Positions 26,326 through 63,361 of a stretch of DNA of 64,000 bases are shown piece after piece. Numbering within the stretch: the stretch's first letter is position 1; every line of letters begins with the position of its first letter. This stretch comes from Opisthocomus hoazin (lineage: Eukaryota > Chordata > Aves > Opisthocomiformes > Opisthocomidae), in contig NC_134434.1 in the NCBI RefSeq assembly GCF_030867145.1, positions 9,858,001-9,922,000 of the forward strand, given 5' to 3'. Under the pieces are notes generated by a model that was not told the origin of the DNA, searched no databases, and saw nothing but the letters and a program-made list of their open reading frames with translations. Made by a program: the position numbers and the translations under genes.

Positions 26326-26391
26326 GCACACACACACACCCCCACCCCCCCCCTTGGCCCCTGCATCGGGGTGGGGGGATGGGGGGGGGGG
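26326..26391. repeat. AC repeat followed by C-run and G-run (imperfect inverted repeat)
   Basis: A short CA repeat passes into an almost pure C tract (26339-26353). After about 14 mixed bases comes an almost pure G tract (26368-26391). The C and G tracts are complementary and could pair. Confidence 0.85.
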
Positions 26392-26498
26392 CTTTCGCTG
26401 ACACTCGGCTCTCTTGCTCCTGGCAGGTCAGGCGCTGTCATGGTTTGCTCCTCCAAAGCCCCTTCCTAGCTTCTCTTGAGGAAAGCTGCCTTTGGGGT

Positions 26499-26520
26499 GC
26501 TTAACCCCTTAAGGTTAAGC
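26499..26520. repeat. Perfect 8-bp inverted repeat with 6-base loop
   Basis: The arms GCTTAACC (26499-26506) and GGTTAAGC (26513-26520) are exact reverse complements around CCTTAA. Related TTAACC/GGTT words follow immediately up to about 26545. It is not followed by a T-run and has no known role. Confidence 0.7.
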
Positions 26521-27651
26521 TTAACCCTTAAAGGTTGGCTTAATCCTGGTGAAATCTGCCAGCCTGGGTTGTCCAAGCAAAAAGTGCAGCCCTCCAGAGT
26601 CTGCTTTGCTGTTGTGTCTCCCAGGTGGAAGGCAAGGGCAGGAGGCGAGTACTGCCCAGCCAGCGCTCACAAGCGTTGTTTCTGCTTCCTGAGGCCAGAA
26701 GGTGAAGGCTTGGGCTGGCTGGAATCATCTTTGGTTTAATCCTGTTCTGAAGCCGCAGTGGTTTGCAATTCCTCTTACAGTGTTTGGCTGTGCCCGGATC
26801 GTGACTGAAGCTGGGGAAGCAAATCGTACCTTGCTCCTGTTAGAACTGCATCTTCAGGTACAGTAATTAAGCTCATGCAGAAACGGTAATTCTTCCCAAA
26901 GGTTGTTTATTTGTATGAAAACTTAGTGACAATATAGTATCAAACACCGTGAAACTCCAAGAATAGTAAGTGGCTTTATTATTAGGAGGTTAAACTGACA
27001 CATTGGTTGCAGACACAGTGCTGACAATAACCTCCTTTGCATTTTTCAAATTAGTAAATCAGGCTACACAAAGAATTACTTCAAGCATGGATATACACTA
27101 GACAAATCTGAGTCATGTACTGTGTGAACGTTTCTTGGATAATGCTGCAAAAAACATTTAACCAAGCGCAGGAATTGTTTGCACTATGAAATCATGACAG
27201 TACTTACAAATAATCCTTTATGTCATCAATATCTAACTGCGCACATCTCTGCACCCCTCCCCAGCTACTGATACGTCTGGTACAGTTTGTGATCTTTATG
27301 TGGAGAAGCAATGTAAGAGATGTAGAAGAGGAGATATGGTTCTTATCGATCATAGTATTTGCAAAGTCGGCTTAAAAATTGCTTGCTTTCCCCTGTGCTT
27401 CTGTACTGGATGTTGGCTTGCAGGTGATGGGTGGATGTGTGCCACACATAGTACGCCTTCGTGAGCAAAGTATGTTACAGCCAGTGCAGTATGCAGGGTG
27501 TAAGTTCCCTTAAACTTTTTGTTTCTGATTCAGAAACAAAAACAAATTTACGGTTACAGTGGAAAAATTCTGCTATTGATCAGGACCACCCAAAAATTGA
27601 TTTAAAATCCTAATCTGTGAGCTGAGAAGAAAGGGATCCCTGCTATGCCCA

Positions 27652-27657
27652 TTTATT
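27652..27657 (-). terminator. Candidate polyadenylation signal of the SAMD9L-like gene
   Basis: AATAAA on the minus strand lies about 325 bases beyond the TAG stop (27981-27983). A second AATAAA on this strand lies at 26975-26980. Either could end the transcript. Confidence 0.5.
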
Positions 27658-27980
27658 CCAGAGCTCAGTTCTCCAAATATTTGGGGACGGGGAGGAGAAA
27701 CAGTGGGTCTTTTGTCCCACTCAGTCCCCAAGGAACTGTTGCAATTATTGCTGTCTTAAGTCTTGCTTTTCAGAGACATTGAAAGTATCAAAGGCTTCTG
27801 TTTCAAGGTGTATTTTACTAGTGGGTTTCAAATTTTTTTAGATATTTGGCCATTATTGTAGTAGTTAATTGTGGTTATCTTGCTACCTGGTGTTCAACTG
27901 GTGCAGTCCACTCTTTTTTTTCTTTAAACGTGGCAGTGGACAGTTTCAGGGCTGTATCGTCAAACAGCACAGTTAATTTC

Positions 27981-30900
27981 CTAAATACCTTGTATTCTGC
28001 TGACACTTGGATTGTTTTCAACCTCAATATTGTAAGCAACAAGACCATTAAATGAAAAGCCTAAATAAAAGGTCACATTTTCATTTCCAGGGGGCACTGA
28101 ATCACGATGGAGTGCCAGGATAGGAAACTCCTTCATGTGACCACGAATAAATAAATTTCTGTCCTTGGTCCAGCCAGAAACTCTTTTGAGACTGTCACGA
28201 ATCCTGGCAATAGTCCAGACAGTTCCATGCAGCCACTTCATTCTCCTCTCATCTAAGGATCCACTGATTAATTTATCAATTTTATTTTTGTGCACAATCT
28301 TACTTAAGCCATAACCCTTTCCCAGAAAGAAGTGGGTGTAGATTCTTTTCTTTCTGGTAGGAACATCTTTCATCTTGATGTCGTATAAACGTTTCAGAGT
28401 TTGAAGGGCTGAGTTTAGAATTTCGGCTTTATCTGGGTTAGGCTCTTTGTCTAATGCCTCATCTGGCCAGTACAGCAAGGTGAGCAAAAAATAGGCGCTT
28501 GCTGGGAATGGTCTTCTTCCTTTAAAGAATCTTACACTGAGTTCACGAAGAGTTTGCACTGGCAGGAGTTTGGCTGATCCTGGTGCTAAGCATGCTAATA
28601 CGATGTGGCACAAAATATAATTGATCAGATCGTTGTCCTCCAGCCTGTCCCTTAGTGGGTTTTCTGTGTAGAAACTAAGGATCTCCTCTAGCTTTTCAGC
28701 TGAGCTATTCTCTTTCTTGTCTAAGAATGACAAGATATTGGTGACGCTACCTCCACCGCTCTTATAAATATTCATGCGTCTAATGAGCTGGCTCTCAGGG
28801 CCACCATTGCTGTCCTCAAGAAGTGATGTTGAGATGAAGAACTTGGCATAGACCTCGGACTGTCTTTTTAGCCATTTTCTGGGATTATAAATTTGTTCTT
28901 CCTTTTCACCTTTTTTATCTTCCTCTTCCGTCTCTTGATTTTTATCTGTTTGGAAATAACTTAGGTCTTCTGAAATCCACTCCAGGGCATTGAACAAGTT
29001 CTGGCGTAAGCCTTTTAAGCGTGAGTGAAGCCTTCCCCATGTTTTTTCAATGTCTTTAGGAATGTAATCTGTGATCAGGTATTTCACAAGTTCAGAATAT
29101 TCCCCCTGTGGACTTCTGCGAAACACACTGACTGTGGACAAAAATCTCAGAAGACGACATCCTACTTCTACTTCTCCAAAGTAGCCAGAGTTGTTCATGC
29201 TGTCGCGTTCTGCTTTTGCAGCCTGTTGTGCAGCCTTGAAGCATTTCATAGCTTTAAGAGCAAGCTCTATCTTTTGAATGATGCTTTCAGGAGTGTCGTC
29301 CTGTGTCATTTTATCCACAGTGAAACTAAACCATTTCCTGTAGACTTGACCTTCTGTGTCTAAAATATAAGAATCATTTGGCAAATGAAATTTTGCAACC
29401 CCTGCCCAATATTCCGCATCTTCAAATTTTTCATTGTTGTAATGCAATCTGGCAAGCTGCTGGGCAAAGAAAGCATCTTTCCCAAGTTGTTCATACGCAG
29501 CTTTTAAAACAGCTATAGCTTTCTCACAGTCTTCAGCTTTACAGACGTGTTCAATGAATGGGGAGAAAAGAGTGTCAGTATTGTCACCTCTGCTTCTTTT
29601 ATCACGTCGAATAAAGAGATCTCTGATGAACTTTATGAACTCGTCTCGTCCAAATCTGTTTTCAAAGAGCGTCTTTTCCTGAAGAAGTGTCATTGCAAGT
29701 TGACTTTGAGGTTCATTCCCTGAGAGCTGCTGCAGAATTTCTTTTGCAACCAGACAGTGTATTATCTGAACAGATGAAATATAGGTCGTACTTTCCCTTA
29801 GCTCAATAAAAATCATTCTTGCTTGTTCGCTCAAATGACTTTTGAAATCATATGCTCTTGATTTCCTTTCTGTATATACCCCCAGTCCCAGAAAAGCCTC
29901 GCAATGCGACAATGAAACATATGAATTAGGTACATAAAAATTAAGCAAAGCCACATAACGCATCAGACATGTATCGCGAGAAGAAAGGTCAATGCCTTGC
30001 AGTATGTGTCCTACAAAGTCTCTGACGTATGTTTCATTGAACTCCTCACACATCAGCACAAACGTAAGTATGAATTCTGGCTTGACATCCTTCTGCTTCA
30101 GTTTTTCGAGTTTAGTTTTGAACAGACTTTTCTCTGAGTCCGTCAGCTTGTGAGTGACAGCAACGGTGTCCAGTGGAGAAGCCTTGCAAAGCCTTTCAGG
30201 GTCGTTGGATCGTCTACAGCACATGAGGATGAAGTAAGGTCTGGGAGAATTAATTTTCCTAGTTGCTACAGCATCCATTAACTCATTCTTTAGTTCTTCT
30301 AAGTAGTCTTCATCGTAATCCTCGATCAGGAGGAGCACAGGAAGACAATGACTGATTTCTTTTTCTTCATAATCTCTGAATGCGAGCGCATGCTCACAAA
30401 CAATTGCAGGTGAATAGGAGGTTTTGATAACGGCACATCTCAAGTCCTTTCTTCTTTTCCATAGAACTTGCCGTGCTATTGTGCTTCCACCACTTCCAGG
30501 ATGGTGAAATATCTTTAGTTTAGCCACAGAATAGTTGAGTCTGCTTCCTCGTAAAATGTCATCTAGGAGTTTGCTAGCATCCTTACATGCTTCGCGTTCA
30601 ATGATTTCCCCACAGCGTCTTTTGTCAGCGAGCCAGAAGTTTTCCCAGATGATTTTTCTCCCTCGGTAAAAATTTTGTTCTATTTCTTGTATTTCTTTTT
30701 CAGTCAAAAGGTCTAATTTGATATCATCACATTGGTCAATGCAAAGGATTTCTAGGGAAAACAGTTTCTCTTCTTCCAGCGAGGGCAGCGTGCACAGCCC
30801 TCTCGTGGAAACTGGCAGGTGTCGGGGTTGTGCTGTTGAAGGCAGCATTGTCTGGATGGTGGCATCTACGTGGCTCAGCTTCATGCCCACAACACTGCAC

Positions 30901-32662
30901 TGTTCCAGTGTCTCAATGCTGCAGGATGCCTGCGCTAGATGAGCCCACTTCCCGTAATTTTCTCTGGACTCTGCAATGCAAACGATGTACTCCGTACCAT
31001 TCATCTCTGTATAGAATTCCTGAAAAGTGTCCACAAGTGGTTTCTGCACTGGTGACAGCAACAGGAAAAGCACAATGAAAGACCCCTTCGGCAGGATTTC
31101 ATCGCAGATACGAGTAATTGCTTTCTTAAGGTATTTTTTTTTCGTTCTAATCCATGTGTTTTCATCACAAGGTTTTTCATCCCCGAGGAAGTCGCTGCGC
31201 CCATTGCAGAATACCCAGCTGGTCTGATCAAATAGGCACAAATGTTTCTGAGAGGGAGGGCTGCCAGTCTTACTTTCATTGGAAAAATCCTGTAAAATAT
31301 AAGACCTTGTTGCATGATGTTCTTTGTACTTGCTATACAGCCCCGACACATTAGAGTCTTCATCAAAGTCAAAGACGCAAAAAATGTTCAAGTGCATTAA
31401 GAAGTTGATATAGTTCAGATTATCCTTTTCACATCTGTTGGTGACAAGGATGTATCGCAGGGAATCATCCATATAGCTTTTGCCGTCATTTAGTAGAATT
31501 GATAACTTTCTTCCTAAATTTTGAGTTATTTCTGTATGTACTTCTGCGCTGGAGAGCTCAGCTCTTTCTCTTTGAGCATCCCTGTCTCGTAAACCCTGAA
31601 TAAAAGCAGCTAGGTCATTGCGCTGTACAGGTACAGACTTTGCTCCTAGTCTCTGATAGAGAGCTCGATCTTTAGTCAGGGTCACCTTCTGGCTGTCCTC
31701 ATTGTATTTCGGCAAATACACGTCAAACAATCTGTTCTTCACCAAACTGGATGTTGGTTCAATGTCAACCTCCACCACAAATCTTTGTTCCTGAGAGTCT
31801 TTCGAAATCACTTCAACGAAAACAGGTGGGTGAATACATTTCCTCGCAATTTCTTGTACATTTTCGCAAAAACATTTTTCTATGTAATCTAATGCATCAA
31901 CATAATATTCTCGCTCTTTGACCTTTATGCCGATGATCTGTCCATGTTTCCACCCCTTATCCTCAACGCTGTCCATGATGCCAAAATGGATGGTGCCATT
32001 TGTTCGAATGTTCATGCAGGCTGAAGCAAACCGTATCACTTCGGAGGCAAATTTTGATTGCAGTTGATTTCTGTTCAGTTCTGCAGCAATGGCAAAGGAT
32101 TTGTATTCATGGCAAGGCATGATTAAACCATCGACTCCCGATTCTGGAGCAAGAACTCTCTCTTTCACATATTTGAAATCAGTATTCTGACTTCTAAATG
32201 GTCGACAGTTGCTGAGCTCTAAAACTTCATCAGTACGTTTAAGCTGGGAACTCTTACTTCTCTGTCGCTTCTTGCTCGAAGCGGAAGCTGTGTCATCTCT
32301 GCTGGTTTCCTCTGCTGGACCGCAGCTGTCTCCACGTGAAGCTTTTTGAGCGGGGGCGTTTCTGGGTCTTCCTGGGTCTGTTTGCACATCAGTTCTGTCA
32401 GACGTTTTGTTGCTGGAATGCTTGGCTTGCTGCATGTGTTCCTGTAGCTGCCGAAGTTCGTTTCTCTTGCGGATTAACATGTGGATTTGGCCTCCCTTCA
32501 TACCTATGCCTTTGAGGAAAGGCTCATCCAGTTCTATCAGCGCGGGGCCTGTCACTTCTTCCACACGTAGTTTTTCTACATACTCTTTCTTTATTCCAGT
32601 AGATTCTAGCCAACATTGGACGTGGTTCTCATCCCATTCATTCACAGGTAATGTTCTGAAAT
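27981..32662 (-). CDS. SAMD9L: SAMD9/SAMD9L-like protein, main coding exon
   Basis: One uninterrupted frame encodes about 1560 residues, matching the family length of about 1580-1590. In order: an N-terminal SAM domain (WDENHVQCWLES, about residues 10-70); a basic disordered linker; an AlbA_2/Schlafen-like domain (HEYKSF near 186, SEVIRFASACMN, TNGTIHFGIMD near 223), the part reported to cleave tRNA in SAMD9; a SIR2-like region; a STAND-type P-loop NTPase with PGSGGSTIAR near 725 and LLLIEDYDED near 778; TPR-like helices; and a C-terminal OB-fold-like end (VTFYLGFSFNG). The proteins are cytoplasmic, interferon-linked antiviral and translation-inhibiting factors. The exon has no in-frame ATG before its SAM domain: the frame runs up to TAA (32670-32672) through an acceptor at 32663-32664. 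The start therefore lies in an upstream exon. Whether this is SAMD9L proper or a separate paralogue cannot be told here. Confidence 0.92.
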
Positions 32663-33213
32663 CTACAAGTTAAAATTATGTAGTAGTAATACAAACTAAA
32701 AACATGTCAACATGCTTGACAAGACATGATAATCCTTGCAACCTGGCCACACCAAATGCTAGATCGTTTTCTTTCTGCCAGTCACAGCGAGAGACTGTGT
32801 CTGAACTTCTCAAATACATCAGTTCTGATGGCTAAAACCATCCTCAGTCAGAAGCAGTCCTAAGGAGTGGTACAGGACTATGAGATCAGTGAAGCAAGAC
32901 ACCATGATGGAGGTTTGGTAAGTATCCTCAAAGGGAGTCCTGGAACTAGCCCAAGATGTTTTTTGAAGGGAGTGATGTGAAAAGGTGATTGGAACTGACA
33001 GGGGCTGAATTCTCTGAACTAGAGAGGTTTGGGTAAATCATTTACCCACTTGAGTCCGAGACTCTCTGCTGTATGAGGATAGCATCAGTACAAACCATAA
33101 GATGATGTTAAGAGTACCAATTAGTTCCCCACTAGAGATGAACCCTTAAAATGTAGATATCAAAAAGCAAATTGCTACATATAAAGTACAAATTTTCTGA
33201 AAGCAAGACATAC

Positions 33214-33217
33214 CCAT
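33214..33217 (-). CDS. SAMD9L: Predicted start-codon exon end of the SAMD9L-like gene (ATG G)
   Basis: On the minus strand GGCAATGG is followed at once by a GTATGT donor (33213-33208). Joining ATG-G to the acceptor at 32662 gives ATG GAT TTC AGA, so the protein begins MDFRTLPVNEWDEN with no frame conflict. The joined N-terminus then aligns with the LPxN...W...V..WLES pattern at the start of mammalian SAMD9. The start context is good (G at -3, G at +4). The intron would be 551 bases (32663-33213). A possible 5' UTR acceptor CCCTCTAG lies just upstream, giving a 5' exon edge near 33258. The exon is predicted from sequence only. Confidence 0.65.
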
Positions 33218-34690
33218 TGCCTTTGATGAGGGAAATGCAGCTGTTAGCGAACAAAACCCTAGAGGGCGAAAAAACACAACCTGTCAGATTTACAGTTAAC
33301 GTTCCTGTGAGTTAAAGCTGACTTGTTCTGTTTTCCCAAGGCCCACCTCACCTTTGTGGTCTGAGGTAGTTCCTGTACCTCTTAAAAGCTGCACTGCTTC
33401 GGTACGCCTGCCCTGAGTGAGGGCAGCTGTGCTTGCTTCTGACACGCGTGTGTGCGAAGGCGATGGGGTTTTGCTGGAGAAGCACGCGCTGATGGCTGTG
33501 CCCGTCTAGCAGCTACTTCTGTTGGATACTGGAGAAGAGCAGGCCCAGCTCTGCTGTCTCCCCAAGGCTGTACAGTAGCTTGTGCTTTTTAGTCCTGTCT
33601 TTTTCTCACTCACACTCCCTTTCCCTGCCTCTTTCTCCTCCCACTCCTTTTTTCCTCCCTTTTTTTGGTGTGTATTCTCTCTGCTTTTTTCCTCCCTCTC
33701 GTTTTCCGTATTCATTCTGCTGCCCACTGGATTTTCCATGAAGCAGTTCAACTCACTGCCCAACCCAGCAGGAGATTTTCTTTTTAGTGGGGTGTCCTGG
33801 CCTGACACATGACAGCCTCTGCCTTGCTGAGGCTCAGCTGCTGGGTACAGAGATGGACTGCAGCCGGGACAGCCAGCTCTGTGCTGCTGGAGGAAACGTG
33901 CGAGAAGCCTGCCCAGCGTGACACCAGAAATCTACCGTAGATTCACACAGGGAGCAGTAACCACCCATGAGCTAGGGCCAAGCCCAGGAGGGTCACAGCG
34001 AGAGGGGCATGGTGACATTTCTCCTGCTGTAGTGTGAGCACTCAGTTCTGTGCCGGTTCAGCAGGCGGCTGTAGCCTGGCCAGCTCCATCCCTGCAGCGG
34101 GTGGTGGGGCAACAGCGGCACTCGCTGCCTCTGAATTCAGGTGTGAACGGAGCAGGCACCAGTGCAGCCAGCGTGAAAGCCAGCTGTGGGGCTTCGGGCA
34201 AGCTCCCTGCCGCCGCGGAAAGCACAGCGGCAGTAACTGAGGGCAGGCGACACGTGCTCCTGCCCCGGGAACACGGCTCGGCAAGAGGTGAGCTCGCAGA
34301 CGGTGGCGGTGCGGGAAGGTGCTGGGTCTGGGAGAACGGGGTGCGAGGAGGAAACGATGTGGAGCAAGTGAGTATTTACCACTACAGCACCCGGTCAGCC
34401 CTGTAGCAAGCCTGCGGGCTGACTGAGGCACCAGCATGCCCGACAGCTTCGGGTTAAGCTTTTGGCTATGAAAGGGGTTTTTCTTGGAAATGAAAATGTT
34501 TGGTGACCAATTCCCGCTGACATCTGGTGCAGCCTCCCTGAGAAACGGGGCTAAAAATGTCCCCGAAATACTGGCCTTTCAGTGCCTTCGGCTGCTGTCC
34601 CACCTCCCGGGGCTGTGCTTGAACCGTGGCTCGGCTTGCGGTGAACCACCCCGCCCCGCGCTTGTCCCTGCCACAGCCTGTTGGGACAGC

Positions 34691-34698
34691 TGACGTCA
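34691..34698. promoter_or_regulatory. Perfect CRE palindrome TGACGTCA
   Basis: The full 8-bp CRE consensus lies inside the CpG-rich region, about 1.5 kb upstream of the predicted SAMD9L-like start. CREB/ATF factors bind such sites, and methylation-free CpG context favours use. Function here is inferred from position. Confidence 0.55.
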
Positions 34699-34725
34699 GG
34701 CGGCGTTTTCGGAGAAACTTAACGG

Positions 34726-34740
34726 GGAATCGAAACTGGG
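34726..34740 (-). promoter_or_regulatory. ISRE/EICE-like element
   Basis: The plus strand reads GGGGAATCGAAACTGGG, which contains an exact GGAANNGAAA (34726-34735), the ETS-IRF composite consensus. On the minus strand CAGTTTCGATTCCCC differs by one base from the ISRE core AGTTTCNNTTTC. It lies 28 bases from the perfect CRE and upstream of an expected interferon-linked gene, in the same orientation. It is a candidate IRF/ISGF3 site. Confidence 0.5.
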
Positions 34741-36154
34741 GTGGAGGCCTGGCAGCGGGTGGGCAGCGCTGGGGAAGCGTGTCCGGGGGCCACAGAGCCC
34801 TGTGCTGGGGGGGGCCCGTGGGTCCCTGCTCCCACCCGATGAAGAGCAGTCAGGGGAAATAAGCGGCAAAGGGTTTGCATGGTTGCTGTAGTCTGCGTGC
34901 TCCAGTGGGGCCAGGTGCTGTCAGCTGCACGGGTGGGCAGGGAAGGGCTGTGCCCAGGGGTAACGGCCTCCCCCTCCCCACTTCCCCCTCCCCACTTCCC
35001 CCCCCACCTTCCCACGCAGGACCAGCATGGCGCGGGGCAGGGGGCTCACCTCGCAGAGCCTGCGGCTAGCTGCACCGGCTCCGTGCTGTCCCGCCAGATC
35101 TGCCGGCAAGGAACGTGTCCGCAGGGGAGGCTGTGCGGGAAGGTGCTCCAAGCTGCTGCGGCGCTGGGCTCTGCCAGCACGCTGGCTCAGCGGCGCGGGT
35201 CCGAGCCCCGGGGGTGCTCCCACGGCACTCCGGTGGCTCTCTCAAATGGTCCCGCCAACACCCAGCAATACCGAAAGGGAAACTGCGTGAGACACTTGGC
35301 GAGCCACCAAGTCCCCACCCCTTCTCGCCAGTGCTGGTGCTGGGTGCTGCTGTCGTTGCGACCCAGCTGGCACCCCCTGCCCCCCGCACCGCTGCGCAGA
35401 GAACCCCATGTGCAGCCCCACCAACACCGTACCTGTCAGGGTGCTTGGGCAGGGGGACCTTGGGCTGTTTTCTATTTTTTAATTTTTTCTAAACTAAGCA
35501 GATCCACCCCACCCCTGTTACTGCCCTCTGTATCAGCTACCTGCTCGCTCCAGGCCAGCTCACCAAAGCAAACAGTGCCGAAGAGAGGCTGGCAGGGTCA
35601 TGGATCACTGGCGGCTCGTCAGCCCTCGGCGAGGCTGGGGCAGAAGATGGCTGTGCTGGTCCCTGTGACGTGAGGTGTGCTCTCAGCCTTCCACGCGCCA
35701 CCAGGCAAAGCTGCCTTACAGGCTGGCTTTTTTTCCTGTAAACCACGTGATCATTCGTCAACTTAGCTTCACACAAAAAAAAATTTTTTATGGGTATCTC
35801 AGTACTGCACAGCAACAAAAATTTTTGCAGCGTGCAGTCATTCCAGCCATTTTCTCTTACCTGTTCACCTGCCTCAGACACCAAGATCTGAGTGGCTGTG
35901 GCCTAGGGACTGTTAGCAGCACATGAGGTTCTCGGCCCTCCAAGGAGGCTCAGTGCTCATCACCCGCCCCCTGACACAACACAGTGGTTTTGGGCAGCAC
36001 CCTGCTCCGGGGAGGCGGCTGTTGCTGCTGCTGGTGCCTCACCGCTGCCCCTGCTCGCTGCCTCCAGCTCCGCTGCTGAACCCTGTGTTACTCCACACTG
36101 CTGGCTTCTTTCCCCAGGCACACATCGTCACTAGAAGTCGTGGGTTTTTTTCAA

Positions 36155-37779
36155 TCATCTGAGTACAAGTCTTTTATTTTGTAGACTTATAAAAGAAATT
36201 TACATGAGAAGTACAAAAAATATGAAATAGGCTTTGAATCTTTTTAGGTAAAAACTACCTTTTTTTTTCCCCTCCCCAAGCTTTAGAAACATGTAACTTG
36301 CACAGTTGGCGTCTTAGGTATATTGCTCTCATACACTGTAAAACTAGGGAAAAAACTTCCCATAAAGTAGCTCCTGAAAAGTAGCTGTACATACCAAGCA
36401 TACACATTACTGTCAATAATTTATTAGTTTAAGACACAATGGCACACTCATACGGATTCCCACTTTGTAATTTCTCTTTTAATGAATCCATTAAAAGATG
36501 CAGTATCACTTTTCCAGTTGTTATAGTATGATTAAATAAAACACAAAACCAATTAAGAATGATCTGGCATGCTTTATACTTGTACCACTTGGATTTGATA
36601 CCACTTTGTAGTAAAAATTAAATAAATATAAATATGTTAAATAAATATATTGTAAAAGAACATCCCACTTATATTAGAGTTCAGCATTTCTTCATGCTTC
36701 GCACACACTTAATGCTTTGTCACAGCTTTAGGGCCAATGAAAAGAAATACTGCATCTTTAAAAACCATAAGCTCACCTGGATGTCATCAGCAACCCAGAT
36801 AACAGAAAATAGGGCTCTTTTACAGCTTTATTGCACCCATTAAAAACGCTGCCTCTAATTTCATTGCTCTGTACATCTCTCATTGTTTCCTATTTAGCTC
36901 CTTTTTCCTCAGGACTCGTCTTACCTCTGGCTCTGCAGCTGGTGACCCTTCATTGTAAGAAAGTAAGGAACACTTGTGGTAGATAAATGATTAGCCTCCC
37001 TTGAGCAGCTCTCGGCTGACATCCACCTATTTTTCTGAAGTTACTTCTGTAGATCTATTCTGACACTGTGAGTGAAGTCAAGGACTGTTCAAGCTCTTCT
37101 GTGAATACTGGTTGATATTTAAACAATGAGGCTTATTTTCAAAGTAGGTAAACCCTTACCTGATTTTTTAAGTCAGTATTTTTTTAGAACTTCATTGTAT
37201 CTGCTCAAGTATGAGGGACTGATTTTCCAGGGTAGTACTGATCAAACAGAAATTGCACTGTCTCTACTGTTTTTTGGGTAATCATAAATGATTCCCTTTA
37301 CAATCACCGTGGTGTGCCTAGCGTGTAATGCAGCAGCAGTGCAATGGCAGGTTCTGATGATTTGCTACAACTAAAAGGCTCCTTTTGCAGATCCCAGTCC
37401 CTAGTAATTGTATGATTTCAATCAGCATTTTGATTCTCTGTAGTAAAACACATCAGTTCTAAAATCACGTACAGTACAGGGATATTGGGTGACGGTTATA
37501 CCCAGCTTTTGCTCTCCATTTTCACTGTCTTGAAAACTGCCTCGGAGCAACTCCGTCACCAGGGTTCATTGCTTTCTGAAGTTACCACTCGCTCCGCGGG
37601 CTCCTACCATCTCCCCATCCAGTGCAGGCAGAGGTACAAGGCACTTTTGGAAGCTTTGTTTCTTCAAAGCGAAAGAATTCAGCTCTTTGATCCCACTTTT
37701 CCCTGCCAAAGGTAGGCCTGTTTCACAGCCCTGTGCTTGGCATGTTGGTCCCAGAGAAGAAAGCTGCATCCCTCTCCTC
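36155..37779 (-). other. ERN1: ERN1 3' UTR with distal polyadenylation signal
   Basis: Beyond the TGA stop at 37780-37782 the minus strand has no coding content. AATAAA on the minus strand at 36173-36178 is the most distal good signal, placing the transcript end near 36.15 kb and giving a 3' UTR of about 1.6 kb. Other AATAAA copies on this strand lie further in, for example near 36.42 and 36.83 kb. The CpG-rich block begins just past this end. Confidence 0.7.

Positions 37780-63361
<25,582 letters not shown>

Larger units (their letters stand above)
25561..26974. other. GC-richer spacer with simple repeats, no gene recognised
   Basis: This stretch is richer in G and C than its surroundings. 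Open frames up to 171 codons exist on the minus strand, but they have low-complexity composition and no family resemblance. It contains the AC/C/G simple-sequence block at 26326-26391 and a small perfect hairpin at 26499-26520. It may include the distal 3' end of the SAMD9L-like transcript. Confidence 0.55.
33260..36150. other. CpG-rich region between SAMD9L-like and ERN1; candidate promoter/5' region
   Basis: From about 33.8 kb to 36.1 kb the DNA is markedly GC-rich with many CpGs. Open frames up to 264 codons exist on the plus strand, but they are shadows of composition and show no known family. On the minus strand several good donor sites could end noncoding first exons, such as GAG|GTGAGC near 35048 and ACAG|GTAAGA near 35860. 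The region fits the upstream part of the minus-strand SAMD9L-like gene; this is inference. The pyrimidine-rich block at 33590-33710 is low complexity. Confidence 0.55.

Noticed and set aside
30478-30510. SAMD9L-like P-loop GSGGSTIA lacks the usual GK[ST] lysine
   Set aside because: SAMD9 and SAMD9L of mammals have the same kind of loop (GCGGTTLA), so this is a family trait, not damage.
34879-35673. 264-codon plus-strand open frame in the CpG-rich region
   Set aside because: GC-rich DNA has few stops. The translation is Pro/Ser/Ala/Arg-rich low complexity without family resemblance, and overlapping frames are open on both strands.
36160-37779. Possible separate gene between ERN1 and the CpG-rich block
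   Set aside because: It is contiguous with the ERN1 stop, has no coding content and ends in a minus-strand AATAAA, so it is best read as 3' UTR.
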